A stretch of 63,363 nucleotides of DNA from Sporisorium sorghi (taxonomy: Eukaryota > Basidiomycota > Ustilaginomycetes > Ustilaginales > Ustilaginaceae): contig JALCCG010000116.1 of NCBI GenBank assembly GCA_023212695.1, forward strand, positions 1-63,363, read 5' to 3'. The notes below the pieces were generated by a model, which was not told where the DNA came from, made no database searches, and saw only the letters and a list, made by a program, of their open reading frames with translations. The position numbers and the translations under genes are program-made. Of this stretch, positions 52,647-62,516 are shown in pieces. Each line of letters opens with the position of its first letter. Position 1 is the stretch's first letter.

Positions 52647-53243
52647 TGTTGATCTGTGGTCAGTGGTGGTGGTGGTGGTGCGCTGGGAGAAGTGCAGTGC
52701 GAGAAGCAGACCGACAATGCTGGCCAGTACGAGCTTGAGTGTGGTTATCGTGGATAGAGTATGCACCGGTGGCGGTGGAGTGCGCTGTGTTTCTTGGTTT
52801 CGATGATGTTCGGACATGAAAAGAGTGAACCGCGAGTGCGAGAGGTTATATACCCCTTTGGTCCGGCAGAGCATGTGCGGAAGAGGCTCAGCGGCGGTGT
52901 TTGGCAGATGGACTTCCGCCATCCGTGTGTCGAGAGCGACACGGGGTTAGAATCCCGCGTAAAATCCGAAAGCATTTCGGCGCTGTGGTGTGCTGCTGCG
53001 TGGCTCGAAAATTTGCGGTTTTGTGAGATCGTTGCCTGCAGGACGCTCATCCAACAGCGAATGCTAGATGACCGCAGCAGTCGAGTCGATACGTTTAACA
53101 GATCCTCTCTGTCTGTTCATCCGCCGTCGCCGTCGCCGTCGCCATCATCGTCGGGAAATAGGACTTTGTACGGACATGGAAATACATAGATTCGGCATCG
53201 TGATCCCAGACGCTTCGAGCAGCTTCGAGAGGACGCTCGGCGC
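52647..53243. other. Pirin upstream region / SMC2 downstream
   Basis: This 597-bp region contains the open N-terminal extension of pirin (to 52922), its TATA box, and a (CCGTCG)n-like array at about 53122-53153 near the SMC2 3' end. No separate gene is recognisable. Confidence 0.55.
52846..52852 (-). promoter_or_regulatory. TATA box of the pirin gene
   Basis: On the minus strand the sequence is TATATAA, 206 bp upstream of the preferred pirin ATG and only 35 bp upstream of the ATG at 52817. It argues that the shorter protein is the main product. Confidence 0.6.
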
Positions 53244-56200
53244 TCACGCTGCCACCATCCTGCCACTGCCCAGGGCTCCGCCGCCACCCGCCTTGGAACC
53301 ACCCTTCTTCTTCCCACCTGCACCTGCTGCGGCACTGCTGCCATGCGGCGTCACATTCTCCTTATCCCCCTCGTGCCCCGCCGTGGTGCGGTTCGCATTC
53401 ACCGTCCTCTCCACCAAACTCGTGCCGTCCCTGAACCTCGCTCTGAACAGCACGTTGGCGTTCGTAAACAGACCCTCCTTGAGCGACACGACGATAAACT
53501 GACTGCCTCGGAACCGGTTCCTAAACAGCTGACCAATGTGCTGCGTGTGGCTCAAGTCGAGCGCCGCATCGATCTCGTCCAAGATGTACATCGGCGCCGG
53601 CTTGAACTGGAGCAGACTCATGATCAAGCTGAGCGCGATCAGACTCCTCTGTCCACCCGACAGCTCTGTGAGACTCTGCTTCCACACCGTGCCCAGTCGC
53701 ACTTTGACCTCCAACCCTTGCGTCAGATCTTGGTTCTCCGGCGGTTGCAGTTTCGCATAATTGCCAGGGAGCAGCTCGCCAAAGATAGACCCAAAGTCGG
53801 CGTTGACTTTCTCCCACGTGTTTTGCAGCGCATCGCGTTTGTAGCGGTCCAGCTCGGTGATCGTGTCTTCGATCTTGTCCTTGTCCTTGAGCACGGTCGA
53901 CAGCATGGTTTTGAGCGTCGACTCCTTCTTCTCGACACCCTCGATCATCGAGAGCACCTTGGGGTTCACCTTCTTGCGCATCCCCTGCTGCGTCTCTTCG
54001 AGCTTCTTGCATCGCTTGCGCACCTCGCCCATGTTGTGCTTGCCAAAGTCGTACACCGTGCCCGCTTGGCCGAAGAATCGCTGCTCGGACTGGATCCAGT
54101 CGAACTGGTTCTCGAGTTGCTGGATCGACTTTTCGTAGCCCGCCACGTCGCCTGCGAGCTTCTCGCGGTCGTGCGTCAGCTGTTTGATCGCCAGCGCGCC
54201 GTCTGCGATTTCTTGCTTCTTCGACTTGAGCGCATCTCGCAATGCCGCCAGCTCGTCGTCGTAGCCCGACAGCGTAGCACGCTCTTGGGTCAGCTTGGCC
54301 TCGACCTTGTCGACATCCGCCTGGAGCTCTTCCAGCTTGGCCTGCATGTCGGCGAGCTCGGCTTCGACCTTCTTGATGGCGCGCTCGCCGTCGCGGATCG
54401 TCTTTTCGCACGCCGTGATTTCGCCGCGCGTCTGTTCGATCTCGAGCTCCAACGTTCGGACCTCGCCCTGTCGCGCCTTGATCTCGCCGCTGCGCTTCTG
54501 CACCTCGGCCTTCTTGCTCTTGATCTCGGCTTTGAGCTGGTCCAGCTTCGAGTCCTTGTTCTTGTCGAACTCCTCCATCTCCTTTTCGAGACGCTTGGCT
54601 TCCTTGCTGGCGTTCTGCTGGCGCTGCTTGGCTGCGTCGATGGCTTCTTTGAGCTCGGCGATCGACGCTTTGGCTTTTTCGACTTCGCCAATGATGCGCG
54701 TTGCGTTGGAGCCGCTGATCTGCGACTCGAGCAGAGTGACTTGGTGACGCTTCAGGTCGAGGTCGCGCTTGGCTTTCGAGAACGAAGCCATCTGTGCTTT
54801 CGAAGCCTGGACCTCGGACTCGACTTTACCCAGCTCGAGCTTGGCCTCCTTGAGCGCCTTGTCGATCTTGATGAGGTCTTGCATCTTGACCAGCACGTTG
54901 CCCGAGTTGGGCTTGGATCCACCAGAGAGCGTGCCCGCAGGGTCGTAGACGTCGCCATCGAGCGTCACGGACTTCATGCGCACCGCATTGTCGAATGTGA
55001 CGCGCTTGGCCGTAGCCGCATCTGCGCAGACGAGCGTGTTGCCAAACACATACTCCATAGCACGGCTCACCTCGTCGTCGTAGCCGACCAGCGTCAGGGC
55101 GAGATCGACCTTGCCCGGCGCGATTTTCTGCGCCGCACCCACCTTTTCGGCGCTGGCGACAAACGCGTTGATCTTGTTGAGCGGGATCAGGGTGACGCGC
55201 TTCTTGAGCTGACCGTGCGCCAAGAGCTTGGAGCCCACCTTTTCGTCCTCGACGACGACGTTGTAGAGTCGGCCACCGGCGCAGATCTCGAGCGCCGTCG
55301 AGTACTTGTGCTTGTCCTGGTCGAGCTGGATGAGCGATGCCACCAGACCCTTGACGCGCGATCGGTCAAAGTTGGGCTCGGGATCCGAGTATTGGAAATC
55401 CATGCCAGCCAGCTTGGATTTGAGCGCCTCCTTGCGCTCGAGCAGGTCCGAGACGCGTCGACTCCATTCGGCTTTGGACTGGAGCAACGACTTTTCCTTT
55501 TCGTCGTCCCAGCCGAGCTTTTGCATGTGCGCTTCCAGCTGCTGCACGGCGGCACGTGACGACTCGAGTTCGTTCATGAGGCCGGCAGCGTCCTTCTGCG
55601 CCTTCTTGGCGAGCGGCTCCTTCTGCTTGACCTCCTTTTCGAGATGTCCGATGCGCAGCTTGGATTGTTCGATCTCGGTGCTCGCAGCGGTCTCTTCGGC
55701 GCGCGCAGAGGCGATCTGACCCATGTAGCCACCGGCCGAGCTCTCGCCGGATTTGGATTTGGAGCAAGAGGCCATACCTGTCAGAAGCGTCTGGAGCAGC
55801 TCGTCCTGCTTGTTGACGTCGGCCACGGCACCATCGTAGTCGGCTTTGAGCTTGGAGAAGGCACCCGACAGTTCGACGAGCTCTTCCTCCTTTTCTTGCA
55901 GCGTCTGGTGCAATGCCTCGAGCGAAGCCTGATCGGCCTGCAGCTTCTTGCGCTCCTCTTCGACCGAGCCCATCTTGAGGTCGACATTGGTCTTGCGCTT
56001 GACCAGGTCGTGTTGAAGCTCCTTGCTCTTGTTGACGAGCGCCTGGAGCTTGCCGCCTTTAGTCATCTCGGCTTCCTTTTTCTTCTCGATCTGGGCGAGC
56101 TCCTTTTCGATGCTGTCGATCTGACGCTTGAGCGCCTTGGCCTCGTCTTCGCGGTCTTGCACGTCTTGCGACTTTTGGTCGACGAGCGCCTTGCGTTCCT

Positions 56201-56939
56201 CGTACTTGGCGCAGCACTGCTGCCATTCGTAGGCTTTGGCGAGGCGTGTGAGACGGTCGAGTTCCGTGCTGGCTTTTTGATATTCCAGGAAGGAGCGCTT
56301 CTCTTCCCTGAGCTTGTCGAGCTTGGGCGTAATCTCCTCCTCGAGCAAGGCGGTGATCTCTTTGACCTTCTGGTCCTTCTTGGACATGGTCTTGATGGCT
56401 TTGTCCTTGCGGTCCTCAAACATGCGTGTTCCCGCGGCCTCTTCGATCATGGAGAGGATCTCTGCTGGCTTCATGTTGAGCACTTTTGTAATCTTGCCCT
56501 GCATGATGAGGAAGTTGGGGTTGTTGATGTTGAGCTGGACGCTCTGGAACATGTTTTGCACCGCCTGCTGCGTGGCCTTGTGGCCGTTGATGAGGTATTT
56601 GCTCAAGCCACCCATGGCGATCTGGCGTGTGACGGTGATCTGCGGGCAATTTTCGAACGAGACGGGCGACTTGCTGCGGTCGGTATTGTCAAAGACGATG
56701 GTGACGGAAGCCTTGGTGATGCCTGCCTGACCACGCTTGTAGATGAGATCTTGGAGGTTGTTGGCTCGGACGGCGGTGAGGTTGGTGATACCGAGGACAA
56801 AGCAGATGGAGTCGAGGATGTTGGACTTGCCGGAACCGTTGAGACCGGTGATGGCGTTGAACGAGGCATCGAAGCCGGAAACGTGCGTGCGCACGGGATA
56901 CGACTTGAAGCCGTCGATGATGAGTTCCTCGATGCGCAT
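53244..56939 (-). CDS. SMC2: Condensin ATPase subunit SMC2
   Basis: A 1231-residue structural-maintenance-of-chromosomes ATPase, partner of SMC4 in condensin. It starts with the family hallmark MRIEELIIDGFKSYP and Walker A GLNGSGKS at 32-39. The segment NNLQDLIYKRGQAGI and the following FDNTDRSKSPV are specific to SMC2. Two long coiled coils flank the hinge (about 515-690). The C-terminal head has signature LSGGQRSLIALSLIMSLLQF near 1093 and Walker B MYILDEIDAALD. A Gly/Lys-rich tail of about 40 residues ends the protein. No intron is seen. It is followed downstream by pirin in the same orientation. Confidence 0.97.
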   Translation of the reverse strand: MRIEELIIDGFKSYPVRTHVSGFDASFNAITGLNGSGKSNILDSICFVLGITNLTAVRANNLQDLIYKRGQAGITKASVTIVFDNTDRSKSPVSFENCPQITVTRQIAMGGLSKYLINGHKATQQAVQNMFQSVQLNINNPNFLIMQGKITKVLNMKPAEILSMIEEAAGTRMFEDRKDKAIKTMSKKDQKVKEITALLEEEITPKLDKLREEKRSFLEYQKASTELDRLTRLAKAYEWQQCCAKYEERKALVDQKSQDVQDREDEAKALKRQIDSIEKELAQIEKKKEAEMTKGGKLQALVNKSKELQHDLVKRKTNVDLKMGSVEEERKKLQADQASLEALHQTLQEKEEELVELSGAFSKLKADYDGAVADVNKQDELLQTLLTGMASCSKSKSGESSAGGYMGQIASARAEETAASTEIEQSKLRIGHLEKEVKQKEPLAKKAQKDAAGLMNELESSRAAVQQLEAHMQKLGWDDEKEKSLLQSKAEWSRRVSDLLERKEALKSKLAGMDFQYSDPEPNFDRSRVKGLVASLIQLDQDKHKYSTALEICAGGRLYNVVVEDEKVGSKLLAHGQLKKRVTLIPLNKINAFVASAEKVGAAQKIAPGKVDLALTLVGYDDEVSRAMEYVFGNTLVCADAATAKRVTFDNAVRMKSVTLDGDVYDPAGTLSGGSKPNSGNVLVKMQDLIKIDKALKEAKLELGKVESEVQASKAQMASFSKAKRDLDLKRHQVTLLESQISGSNATRIIGEVEKAKASIAELKEAIDAAKQRQQNASKEAKRLEKEMEEFDKNKDSKLDQLKAEIKSKKAEVQKRSGEIKARQGEVRTLELEIEQTRGEITACEKTIRDGERAIKKVEAELADMQAKLEELQADVDKVEAKLTQERATLSGYDDELAALRDALKSKKQEIADGALAIKQLTHDREKLAGDVAGYEKSIQQLENQFDWIQSEQRFFGQAGTVYDFGKHNMGEVRKRCKKLEETQQGMRKKVNPKVLSMIEGVEKKESTLKTMLSTVLKDKDKIEDTITELDRYKRDALQNTWEKVNADFGSIFGELLPGNYAKLQPPENQDLTQGLEVKVRLGTVWKQSLTELSGGQRSLIALSLIMSLLQFKPAPMYILDEIDAALDLSHTQHIGQLFRNRFRGSQFIVVSLKEGLFTNANVLFRARFRDGTSLVERTVNANRTTAGHEGDKENVTPHGSSAAAGAGGKKKGGSKAGGGGALGSGRMVAA

Positions 56940-57296
56940 TTTGGTTATGAAGCAAGATGGATCGAGTGGGAGATGTTCGGGGAAGAAGAGACGCTAGACC
57001 GTCTCTGAGGAAGAGATCAAGGCTGATCCTTTGTAAATTACGATTCTGCTGCCGCAGCTGGTGGGAAGTGTTCAGAGCCCAAGAGTAGTAGATCTCGAAC
57101 GTCTAGGCCAACGAAGTCATGGCTTCGTGTCGTGTTGCTGTTGCGAGGTTGACGTGGACGAAGTGATCGTCGTTGATGGTGTTTGATCAAAGATGGACGA
57201 TGGAAGGCAAAGTGCGATGAAGTGATCAACTCGTCAACCAAAAAGCTGAGTCGAGCTTGCGTCGGATGCGCCGAGAGTGTTGTTCGCTGCTGACTT

Positions 57297-57328
<32 letters not shown>

Positions 57329-57588
57329 CCCTTTTGGCGCGCTGAGAGAGACCAACACAGAAAAACGCGCTCTGAGCCCATTTTCGCCAGCTGATTATTA
57401 TCAGTCTTTTGCACGCGTCTCCGCAGCCTGAAGCAAAAACACAGAGATTTTGGCATCACGTGAGCCTGATTCTCTCAATGAACGCTCTAACACTTTGGAA
57501 ATAAATCCCGCTCTTTGCCAACGTCATGCTGAATGAAGGCTGTCAGACAGAAGTGGGGAACAGCGATCGCATTGCTGGAAGATCTGTT
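56940..57588. other. Intergenic: SMC2 upstream / ULA1 downstream
   Basis: This 649-bp spacer contains a 29-base T run (57300-57328) about 360 bp upstream of SMC2 and a single ACGCGT (57413-57418), the core of the fungal MluI cell-cycle box. One hexamer is weak evidence. I see no gene. Confidence 0.5.
57300..57328. repeat. 29-base poly-T run
   Basis: An uninterrupted T run in the SMC2 promoter region; it reads as poly-A on the SMC2 coding strand. Confidence 0.85.
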
Positions 57589-59457
57589 CTACAATCCAAA
57601 CACACCAATCGCCTGCTGGATGCCGTCGTAGATCACCGTATTGTCTGCTGGGATGTACTGCTTGGTGATGAGCTTGACCGCTTCTTGCGCCACCACTCCG
57701 CCCAACAGCGCTGTGGTGGGAGGCAGACTGGCATCGCCCGATCGCACCAGCTCGCCCACGCTTTGCTCGATCTTGTCCCACTCGTCGCCATCGTCAGCAA
57801 GCCCAAATTGGGTCGTGGCGATCTTGCGGGCGAGTGCAAGCAGCTCTTGCTCGTCCTTCGAGGTATCCTGCACGGTTGCAAGGTCGCGCATCTTGACGTC
57901 GAGCACACTCGAGTCGAGCTCGCCCGTGGGTGTTTCCGACTTTTGCCTTTTAGCCGCGCGAGGCGCATTGTAGGAAGAGTCCGTTTCAATGCTATTAGCA
58001 GTAGTGTGGGATACAGCGGCAGCAGATGCGGATGAGGAAGACGAGGCGTGCGAAATTCCCGGGTATCTGCCGTGCTGCTCCAAGAACTGGTCGGCTGCCG
58101 CGAGAGCAATGTGATGCTGGAAAGTGCAGGGGTTAACCGGGTCCAGAAAGGCGAGCATCGCGGCTTCTTGGTTCGGCGCCTCGCTCCTCTGCCTTTCGCT
58201 GCGCCCTCGGATCAGCTTGAGATAGCCCGCATGCTTGACAAACGCCTCGATCTCGTCCTCGGCAATCTTGCCCTCGACGCCGGCCGCCTTGCACGTCTCG
58301 GTGACGAGCTGCTTGAACTGTGCCAGATCCTGCAATGCTTTGGTCCTGTACGTGTTCTGCAGCTTGATGTAGCCCGAGGATGTGGCTTTCATATCTGGCA
58401 CTGATCCAGACAGAGGCAGAGACCGTGTAGGCGATGTGGCCACAAACTCGCGCAAGGCACGCGCCAAGATCCAAAAGTTGGTCGAAGATGGCGTGAGCTC
58501 GTCGCAGGCGGTATCCTTGAACATGGCTTCCACTTTGTCAGGCACGCCTCCACCGCCGACACCATTGGAAGCAAGAGGACGCCACAGATGCTTGCCCAGA
58601 GCCGAGACCGCCTCGTCGAAGTTTTCGGCATCGGGGTTGCCCGCTAGTCGTGATGCATTGATCAACTTGACAAAGGCGTCGCGGTCGTTGGATGTAGGCA
58701 GGCTGCCATCGTGGGTAGATTGCCACTCGACGAGCTTCTTGACGAGAATGACTGGGAACGGAATATGACTGTGTTCGAGCGTGTCGCTCGTGTTGAGGTC
58801 GAATTGCTGAGCGAGTTCGAGCAGCTCTGGAAAGGGTCGTGTGATTCGCAGATCGACTACGCTATCTGGGTGTGTTTCGATGATTCCAAGCTCCTTGAGG
58901 CTGATCTGCATCTCGGCCAGCATGCCGGCGCTGCGTACGCGAAGCAGAGGTACTTGGGGCGACGGAGGTTGCAAGGCCCACAAGGCATCCGAGAGGGCCA
59001 AGTCGAACGACCTCGACTGATTGACAGAGATGACCAGCGTGAACCCGGCGAAGAAGTCCGGGCTGGATCGCAATAGCGACGCGGGGCTCTCCAGCTTGGC
59101 CTCTGAAACGACGCTGGTATTCATCTCTGTCAAGAGACGGCACATCTCCTCGGCCGCGTACTTGCCCTCGCTCTCGCCAGGCTGCAAGAAGAAGTTGACA
59201 CCAAGATCGGCGCCGTCGACGATGGAATCGTCGAGCAGCACAAACGAGCCGATGCCGGGCAGCACGAGGTTCTTGAGGATCTGTGCTGATAGTGCTGATG
59301 CTCCGATGACAAGGATCCTTGACTTTTCGAGCGACGACTGTCCTGACGAGGCCCAGAGTCGCAGCTGTCGGTCGTATCGCTGTGTGTGTGCCGAGGGCCG
59401 TTGACTTGTGATGGACGAGTCTGTCTTTGGAAGCGGATCTACGCCGAGGCTCGACAT
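57589..59457 (-). CDS. ULA1: NEDD8-activating enzyme E1 regulatory subunit (APP-BP1/Ula1)
   Basis: A 622-residue subunit that pairs with the catalytic Uba3 to activate NEDD8/Rub1 for cullin modification. It opens with the E1-like block RYDRQLRLWASSGQSSLEKSR, then the Rossmann strand ILVIGASALSAQILKNLVLPGIG, LLDDSIVDGADLGVNFFLQ and EMNTSV. The central all-alpha part includes ILARALREFVATSPTRSLPLSG and EIEAFVKHAGYLKLIRG. The C-terminal LPPTTALLGGVVAQEAVKLITKQY, which returns to the adenylation fold, is family-typical. The catalytic Cys expected in Uba3 is not expected here. A Ser/Ala-rich insert lies at about 470-505. It is divergent to ARP10 across 319 bp. Confidence 0.93.
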   Translation of the reverse strand: MSSLGVDPLPKTDSSITSQRPSAHTQRYDRQLRLWASSGQSSLEKSRILVIGASALSAQILKNLVLPGIGSFVLLDDSIVDGADLGVNFFLQPGESEGKYAAEEMCRLLTEMNTSVVSEAKLESPASLLRSSPDFFAGFTLVISVNQSRSFDLALSDALWALQPPSPQVPLLRVRSAGMLAEMQISLKELGIIETHPDSVVDLRITRPFPELLELAQQFDLNTSDTLEHSHIPFPVILVKKLVEWQSTHDGSLPTSNDRDAFVKLINASRLAGNPDAENFDEAVSALGKHLWRPLASNGVGGGGVPDKVEAMFKDTACDELTPSSTNFWILARALREFVATSPTRSLPLSGSVPDMKATSSGYIKLQNTYRTKALQDLAQFKQLVTETCKAAGVEGKIAEDEIEAFVKHAGYLKLIRGRSERQRSEAPNQEAAMLAFLDPVNPCTFQHHIALAAADQFLEQHGRYPGISHASSSSSASAAAVSHTTANSIETDSSYNAPRAAKRQKSETPTGELDSSVLDVKMRDLATVQDTSKDEQELLALARKIATTQFGLADDGDEWDKIEQSVGELVRSGDASLPPTTALLGGVVAQEAVKLITKQYIPADNTVIYDGIQQAIGVFGL

Positions 59458-59776
59458 TTTGACGGTAGCTATGCAGACGAGAGCTGAGAATGTTGGAAGA
59501 GGCCAAGGTTGATGAGAGTTGGATGCAAGGATGGCGAGCTCGAATTGGCTGGCGGCTGAGCCTTGCTTTTGGCACAGACCAACACCGCGCGGCGGCTCTT
59601 CCGCTTCGTTTTTCTTTTCTTCCCACGCCCAGATGATTTTTTTGACACGCGTGACAGACTGAAAATTGTAGCAACACGAAAAGTGTTGGTCTCTCGCTGG
59701 CTCGCACTTGCCGAGCTTCTTCCATCAGCATGCGCTTTCCCTTGCTGGAAGATCCGACTGACAGCTGCTGCAAACA
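59458..59776. other. Divergent promoter: ULA1 / ARP10
   Basis: This 319-bp gap lies between two start codons and must drive both genes. I saw no TATA box and no further gene. Confidence 0.55.
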
Positions 59777-61810
59777 ATGTCGAGCGCAGAACAGCATGCA
59801 GAGTCAGCGGTCGCAAGATCAAGCGCAAGCTCAGCTGCGACCGACACTCGCAAGGTGTCATTCCAGCCAACATCGGCCGCAGCACCGAGCAGGTCTTCGT
59901 CATCGGCACAACTTCCGTCTCCAAGCACATCGAGATCAGGAACCGCGACTTCAAGCTCGCAAGCATACTCTGCCTACTCGGGCGTGACTCGACGACACTC
60001 GCTGTTTGGCACGGAGGACAGGATCGTGCTCGACATTGGCAGCAAATACTCCAAGTTTGGGTTCAGCGGCGAACCTCGTCCACGCGCCATCGTCCCTTCG
60101 GTCAGCTTTGCCCAACCTTCAACTTCCTACCTTAAACTCGATTCCACCTCTTCAGTCTCAAAGCTGTACGGCACGGGAGACACGCTTTGGGATCTCGACT
60201 TTGAACGATGCGTCGACGACCAGGTGCGTCGAGGCAAGCGCGCGATCGTGCTGGCACAGCTCACGCAGCTGCTCCGCAACGCATTTACGCAGCATCTCAT
60301 GGTGGATCCCAAGCAGAGGAAAGTGCTCGTGGTCGAGAATCCGATGCTGCCCAACTCGATCAAGGAGATGATCTGCACTGTGCTGTTCAACAATCTCCAG
60401 GTGCCGTCCGTGTCGTTTGTGCCGGCGCCGCTGCTCAGTCTGCTGGCCGTGGGTAGGATCACGGGTCTCGTTCTCGAGGTGGGGTATCTCGAGGCGACGC
60501 TGGTGCCAGTGTACTATGGACGGCCACTGACGAGTTGTACGGTCTCAACGACGCGAGCGGGCCGGCGGTTGAACGCGAGGCTCAAGCGGCTGCTGCTGCG
60601 ATACGGCAAGTTTGTCGCTGCGCAGGCGAGCTTGCAAGACTCTGCCAAGTCGCTTCGAGAGAGGACGCGTGCAATTGATCCGTCGCTGCTGACGGACGAT
60701 CGGCTGGAGCAGATCAAGTCGAAAGCGCTGTTCGTCAGCTCGTACGATCCAAATGTGAGCGGGCTCGAAGACTTGTTCGCTGCACTGGAACTCGAGTCGA
60801 CCGACATGGACGCCACATCAGCAGCAGCTTCTGTCCGTAAAAAGTTTTCCTCAGCTTCCACCGCCACGCCTTTCGCCTTTGCCGTGACTGCTGATTCGGT
60901 CGACCCGCAAGGCACCGCTTCGCTCATTCAAAGCGTCTCGCCTCCGCCCGCCGTGTCTTCTTCCACATTGACCGGCGCGTCTGGTACCAACCAGGTAGCT
61001 GGCGTGATTGCGATTCCCGGCTGGGTGCGAGAACGAGCGGCCGAATTCCTGTTCGAAGAGGGCGACCACGACGATGCCGGTTTGGTCGACATGACGGTCT
61101 CGGCCATCTCGAAGCTGCCGATCGACCTGCGCCGGACCATGTGCGAAAACGTGCTCGTGTCTGGTGGAACGGCGATGCTGCCTGGCTTTGCGAATCGATT
61201 TCGAACACAACTGGCGATGGCTATCGAGAAGAAGGCAGAGCAGCCGGGCGGGCGACTGTCGGTCGATCGGCATGCTGCCCGTCATCTCAAGGCTAGCGGG
61301 CAAATCGAGGAGAAGGAAAAGGTGCAAGGCGTGAGTCTGCACCGCTCAGTAGCAGTGCTGAACGACCCGTGGCCTGACGTGTCAACGCTAACCCACAACA
61401 GCAAGGGCAAGAAGGGCAACCAAGCAGGAGCGGCGCCTGCGTTTGCAGCCAACCTGCTCGCCTGGATGGGCGCCTCACTGGCCGGCGCACTCAAGACGAC
61501 TTCGCTCAACGCCATCTCACGCGAGGCGTATGATGAAGCGCACAACACAAAAACAACTCAAGACGAGGCGCTGGAGGCAGAGGATGCAGGCAACGAGACA
61601 GACGACAAGAAGGAGCAGAAGAGACCGGCGATGCCAGCAGCGAGCAAGCGCGGCTCGTTTGTGGGGGTCGTGGGTGGACTGGAAACGGGCGCGTACGGCG
61701 GACTGGCTGCGGTGAGTCGGCATCTGATCGGCGTGCCCTCGTCAGCTGGGCCGAAAGGTTCGAATGCGGCCAAGTCGAGTGTGGATGAGGTGGACGGAGG
61801 CCATGGTTGA
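59777..61810 (+). CDS. ARP10: Actin-related protein 10, dynactin pointed-end subunit
   Basis: A 677-residue actin-fold protein closest to Arp10/Arp11 of the dynactin pointed-end complex, which links dynein to cargo and the nuclear envelope. After a Ser/Ala-rich leader of about 75 residues, the first phosphate loop reads DRIVLDIGSKYSKFGFSGEPRPRAIVPS. The segment VLVVENPMLPNSIKEMICTVLFNNLQVPSVSFVPAPLLSLLA is typical of Arp10. The second phosphate loop is degenerate (GLVLEVGYLEATLVPVYYGRPL), as expected for this divergent member. The adenosine-site motif ENVLVSGGTAMLPGFANRF is kept. The C-terminus holds inserts and an acidic/Lys-rich stretch, so it is longer than human ACTR10 (417). The first ATG is used. 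Confidence 0.87.
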   Translation: MSSAEQHAESAVARSSASSAATDTRKVSFQPTSAAAPSRSSSSAQLPSPSTSRSGTATSSSQAYSAYSGVTRRHSLFGTEDRIVLDIGSKYSKFGFSGEPRPRAIVPSVSFAQPSTSYLKLDSTSSVSKLYGTGDTLWDLDFERCVDDQVRRGKRAIVLAQLTQLLRNAFTQHLMVDPKQRKVLVVENPMLPNSIKEMICTVLFNNLQVPSVSFVPAPLLSLLAVGRITGLVLEVGYLEATLVPVYYGRPLTSCTVSTTRAGRRLNARLKRLLLRYGKFVAAQASLQDSAKSLRERTRAIDPSLLTDDRLEQIKSKALFVSSYDPNVSGLEDLFAALELESTDMDATSAAASVRKKFSSASTATPFAFAVTADSVDPQGTASLIQSVSPPPAVSSSTLTGASGTNQVAGVIAIPGWVRERAAEFLFEEGDHDDAGLVDMTVSAISKLPIDLRRTMCENVLVSGGTAMLPGFANRFRTQLAMAIEKKAEQPGGRLSVDRHAARHLKASGQIEEKEKVQGVSLHRSVAVLNDPWPDVSTLTHNSKGKKGNQAGAAPAFAANLLAWMGASLAGALKTTSLNAISREAYDEAHNTKTTQDEALEAEDAGNETDDKKEQKRPAMPAASKRGSFVGVVGGLETGAYGGLAAVSRHLIGVPSSAGPKGSNAAKSSVDEVDGGHG

Positions 61811-62019
61811 TGCAATGCAGCACTTGACTGGCCGAACACAGTGTGGTACACACGTTGCGGACGATCGAATGAGGTTTGCGAGTGGTGAGCGGTGGCTGCA
61901 GATGAATCGGAAGTGAGATTTCGAGTCAAAGCGAAGGATGAGCCCTAGAACATGCGTTTCACCTATCTAAAGAATCGAAATTTTGGGTGATGCTGATGGT
62001 ACAGAGAGTCTTGTTCCGT

Positions 62020-62516
62020 TCACTCGTTGATCTTGGCGAGGATCTCCGAGTCGCGGATGAGCAGGTACTCGTCGTCGCCGACCTTGATCGAGTTGCCGCC
62101 CCAGCTGGGAAGCAGAACCTTGTCGCCGGACTGCACCGAGGTGGGGACGATCTTGCCGTCCTTGTCGGGGGCGCCGGGCCCGGTGGCGATGACGCTCGCC
62201 TCGGGCAAAGGCGACGAGGCGGCGGACGAGGGGAGGAAGAGACCCGACGAGGTCTTGGTCTCGGGCTTGAAGCGCTGCACGAGCACGCGGTCGAGCAGCG
62301 GCACAACCGACTTGATCGAGCGGATGGTAGATTGAGTGGCCTGTGTAGAGCGAGTCGATGATAGGCGTGAGAATGGCGTCGGAGGTTGCGAAGGTGGTAT
62401 AGACGAGGAAGGTGATATGGGTCAGCAAGAGGTGGTCCGATGAATCATCTGTGAGCGGAGGAAGCGATGCTGCTCGCTGCCAATCGTCGTCGCTAAAAGA
62501 AGCAGCTACGTACCAT
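62020..62516 (-). CDS. HSP10: Mitochondrial chaperonin Hsp10 (GroES/Cpn10), two exons
   Basis: A 107-residue co-chaperonin that caps Hsp60 in the matrix. Exon 1 contributes only the ATG (62516-62514). The intron is 62341-62513 (donor GTACGT, acceptor ACAG, 173 nt). Exon 2 (62340-62020) continues ATQSTIRSIKSVVPLLDRVL, which joins in frame and matches the conserved Hsp10 start. Family features follow: the mobile loop ETKTSSGLFLP, GDKVLLPSWGGNSIKVGDDEY and the ending ILAKINE. Length is typical. A contiguous open frame starts only at a GTG (62304), so an unspliced model would truncate the protein. The N-terminal segment acts as a non-cleaved mitochondrial signal in relatives. It converges on ARP10. 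Confidence 0.95.
62341..62513 (-). other. HSP10 intron immediately after the start codon
   Basis: The donor GTACGT begins directly after ATG and the acceptor ACAG ends at 62341, giving a phase-0 intron of 173 nt. Splicing restores the conserved protein start MATQSTIRSIKSVVPLL. Confidence 0.88.

Noticed and set aside
53343..57008. Open frames of 738 and 454 codons antisense to SMC2
   Set aside because: Arg/Leu-rich mirror frames of a coiled-coil gene. SMC2 on the minus strand has all family motifs.
57413..57418. Single ACGCGT (MluI cell-cycle box core) upstream of SMC2
   Set aside because: One palindromic hexamer in a GC-rich genome is easily due to chance; no second copy was seen nearby. 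Kept only as a note.
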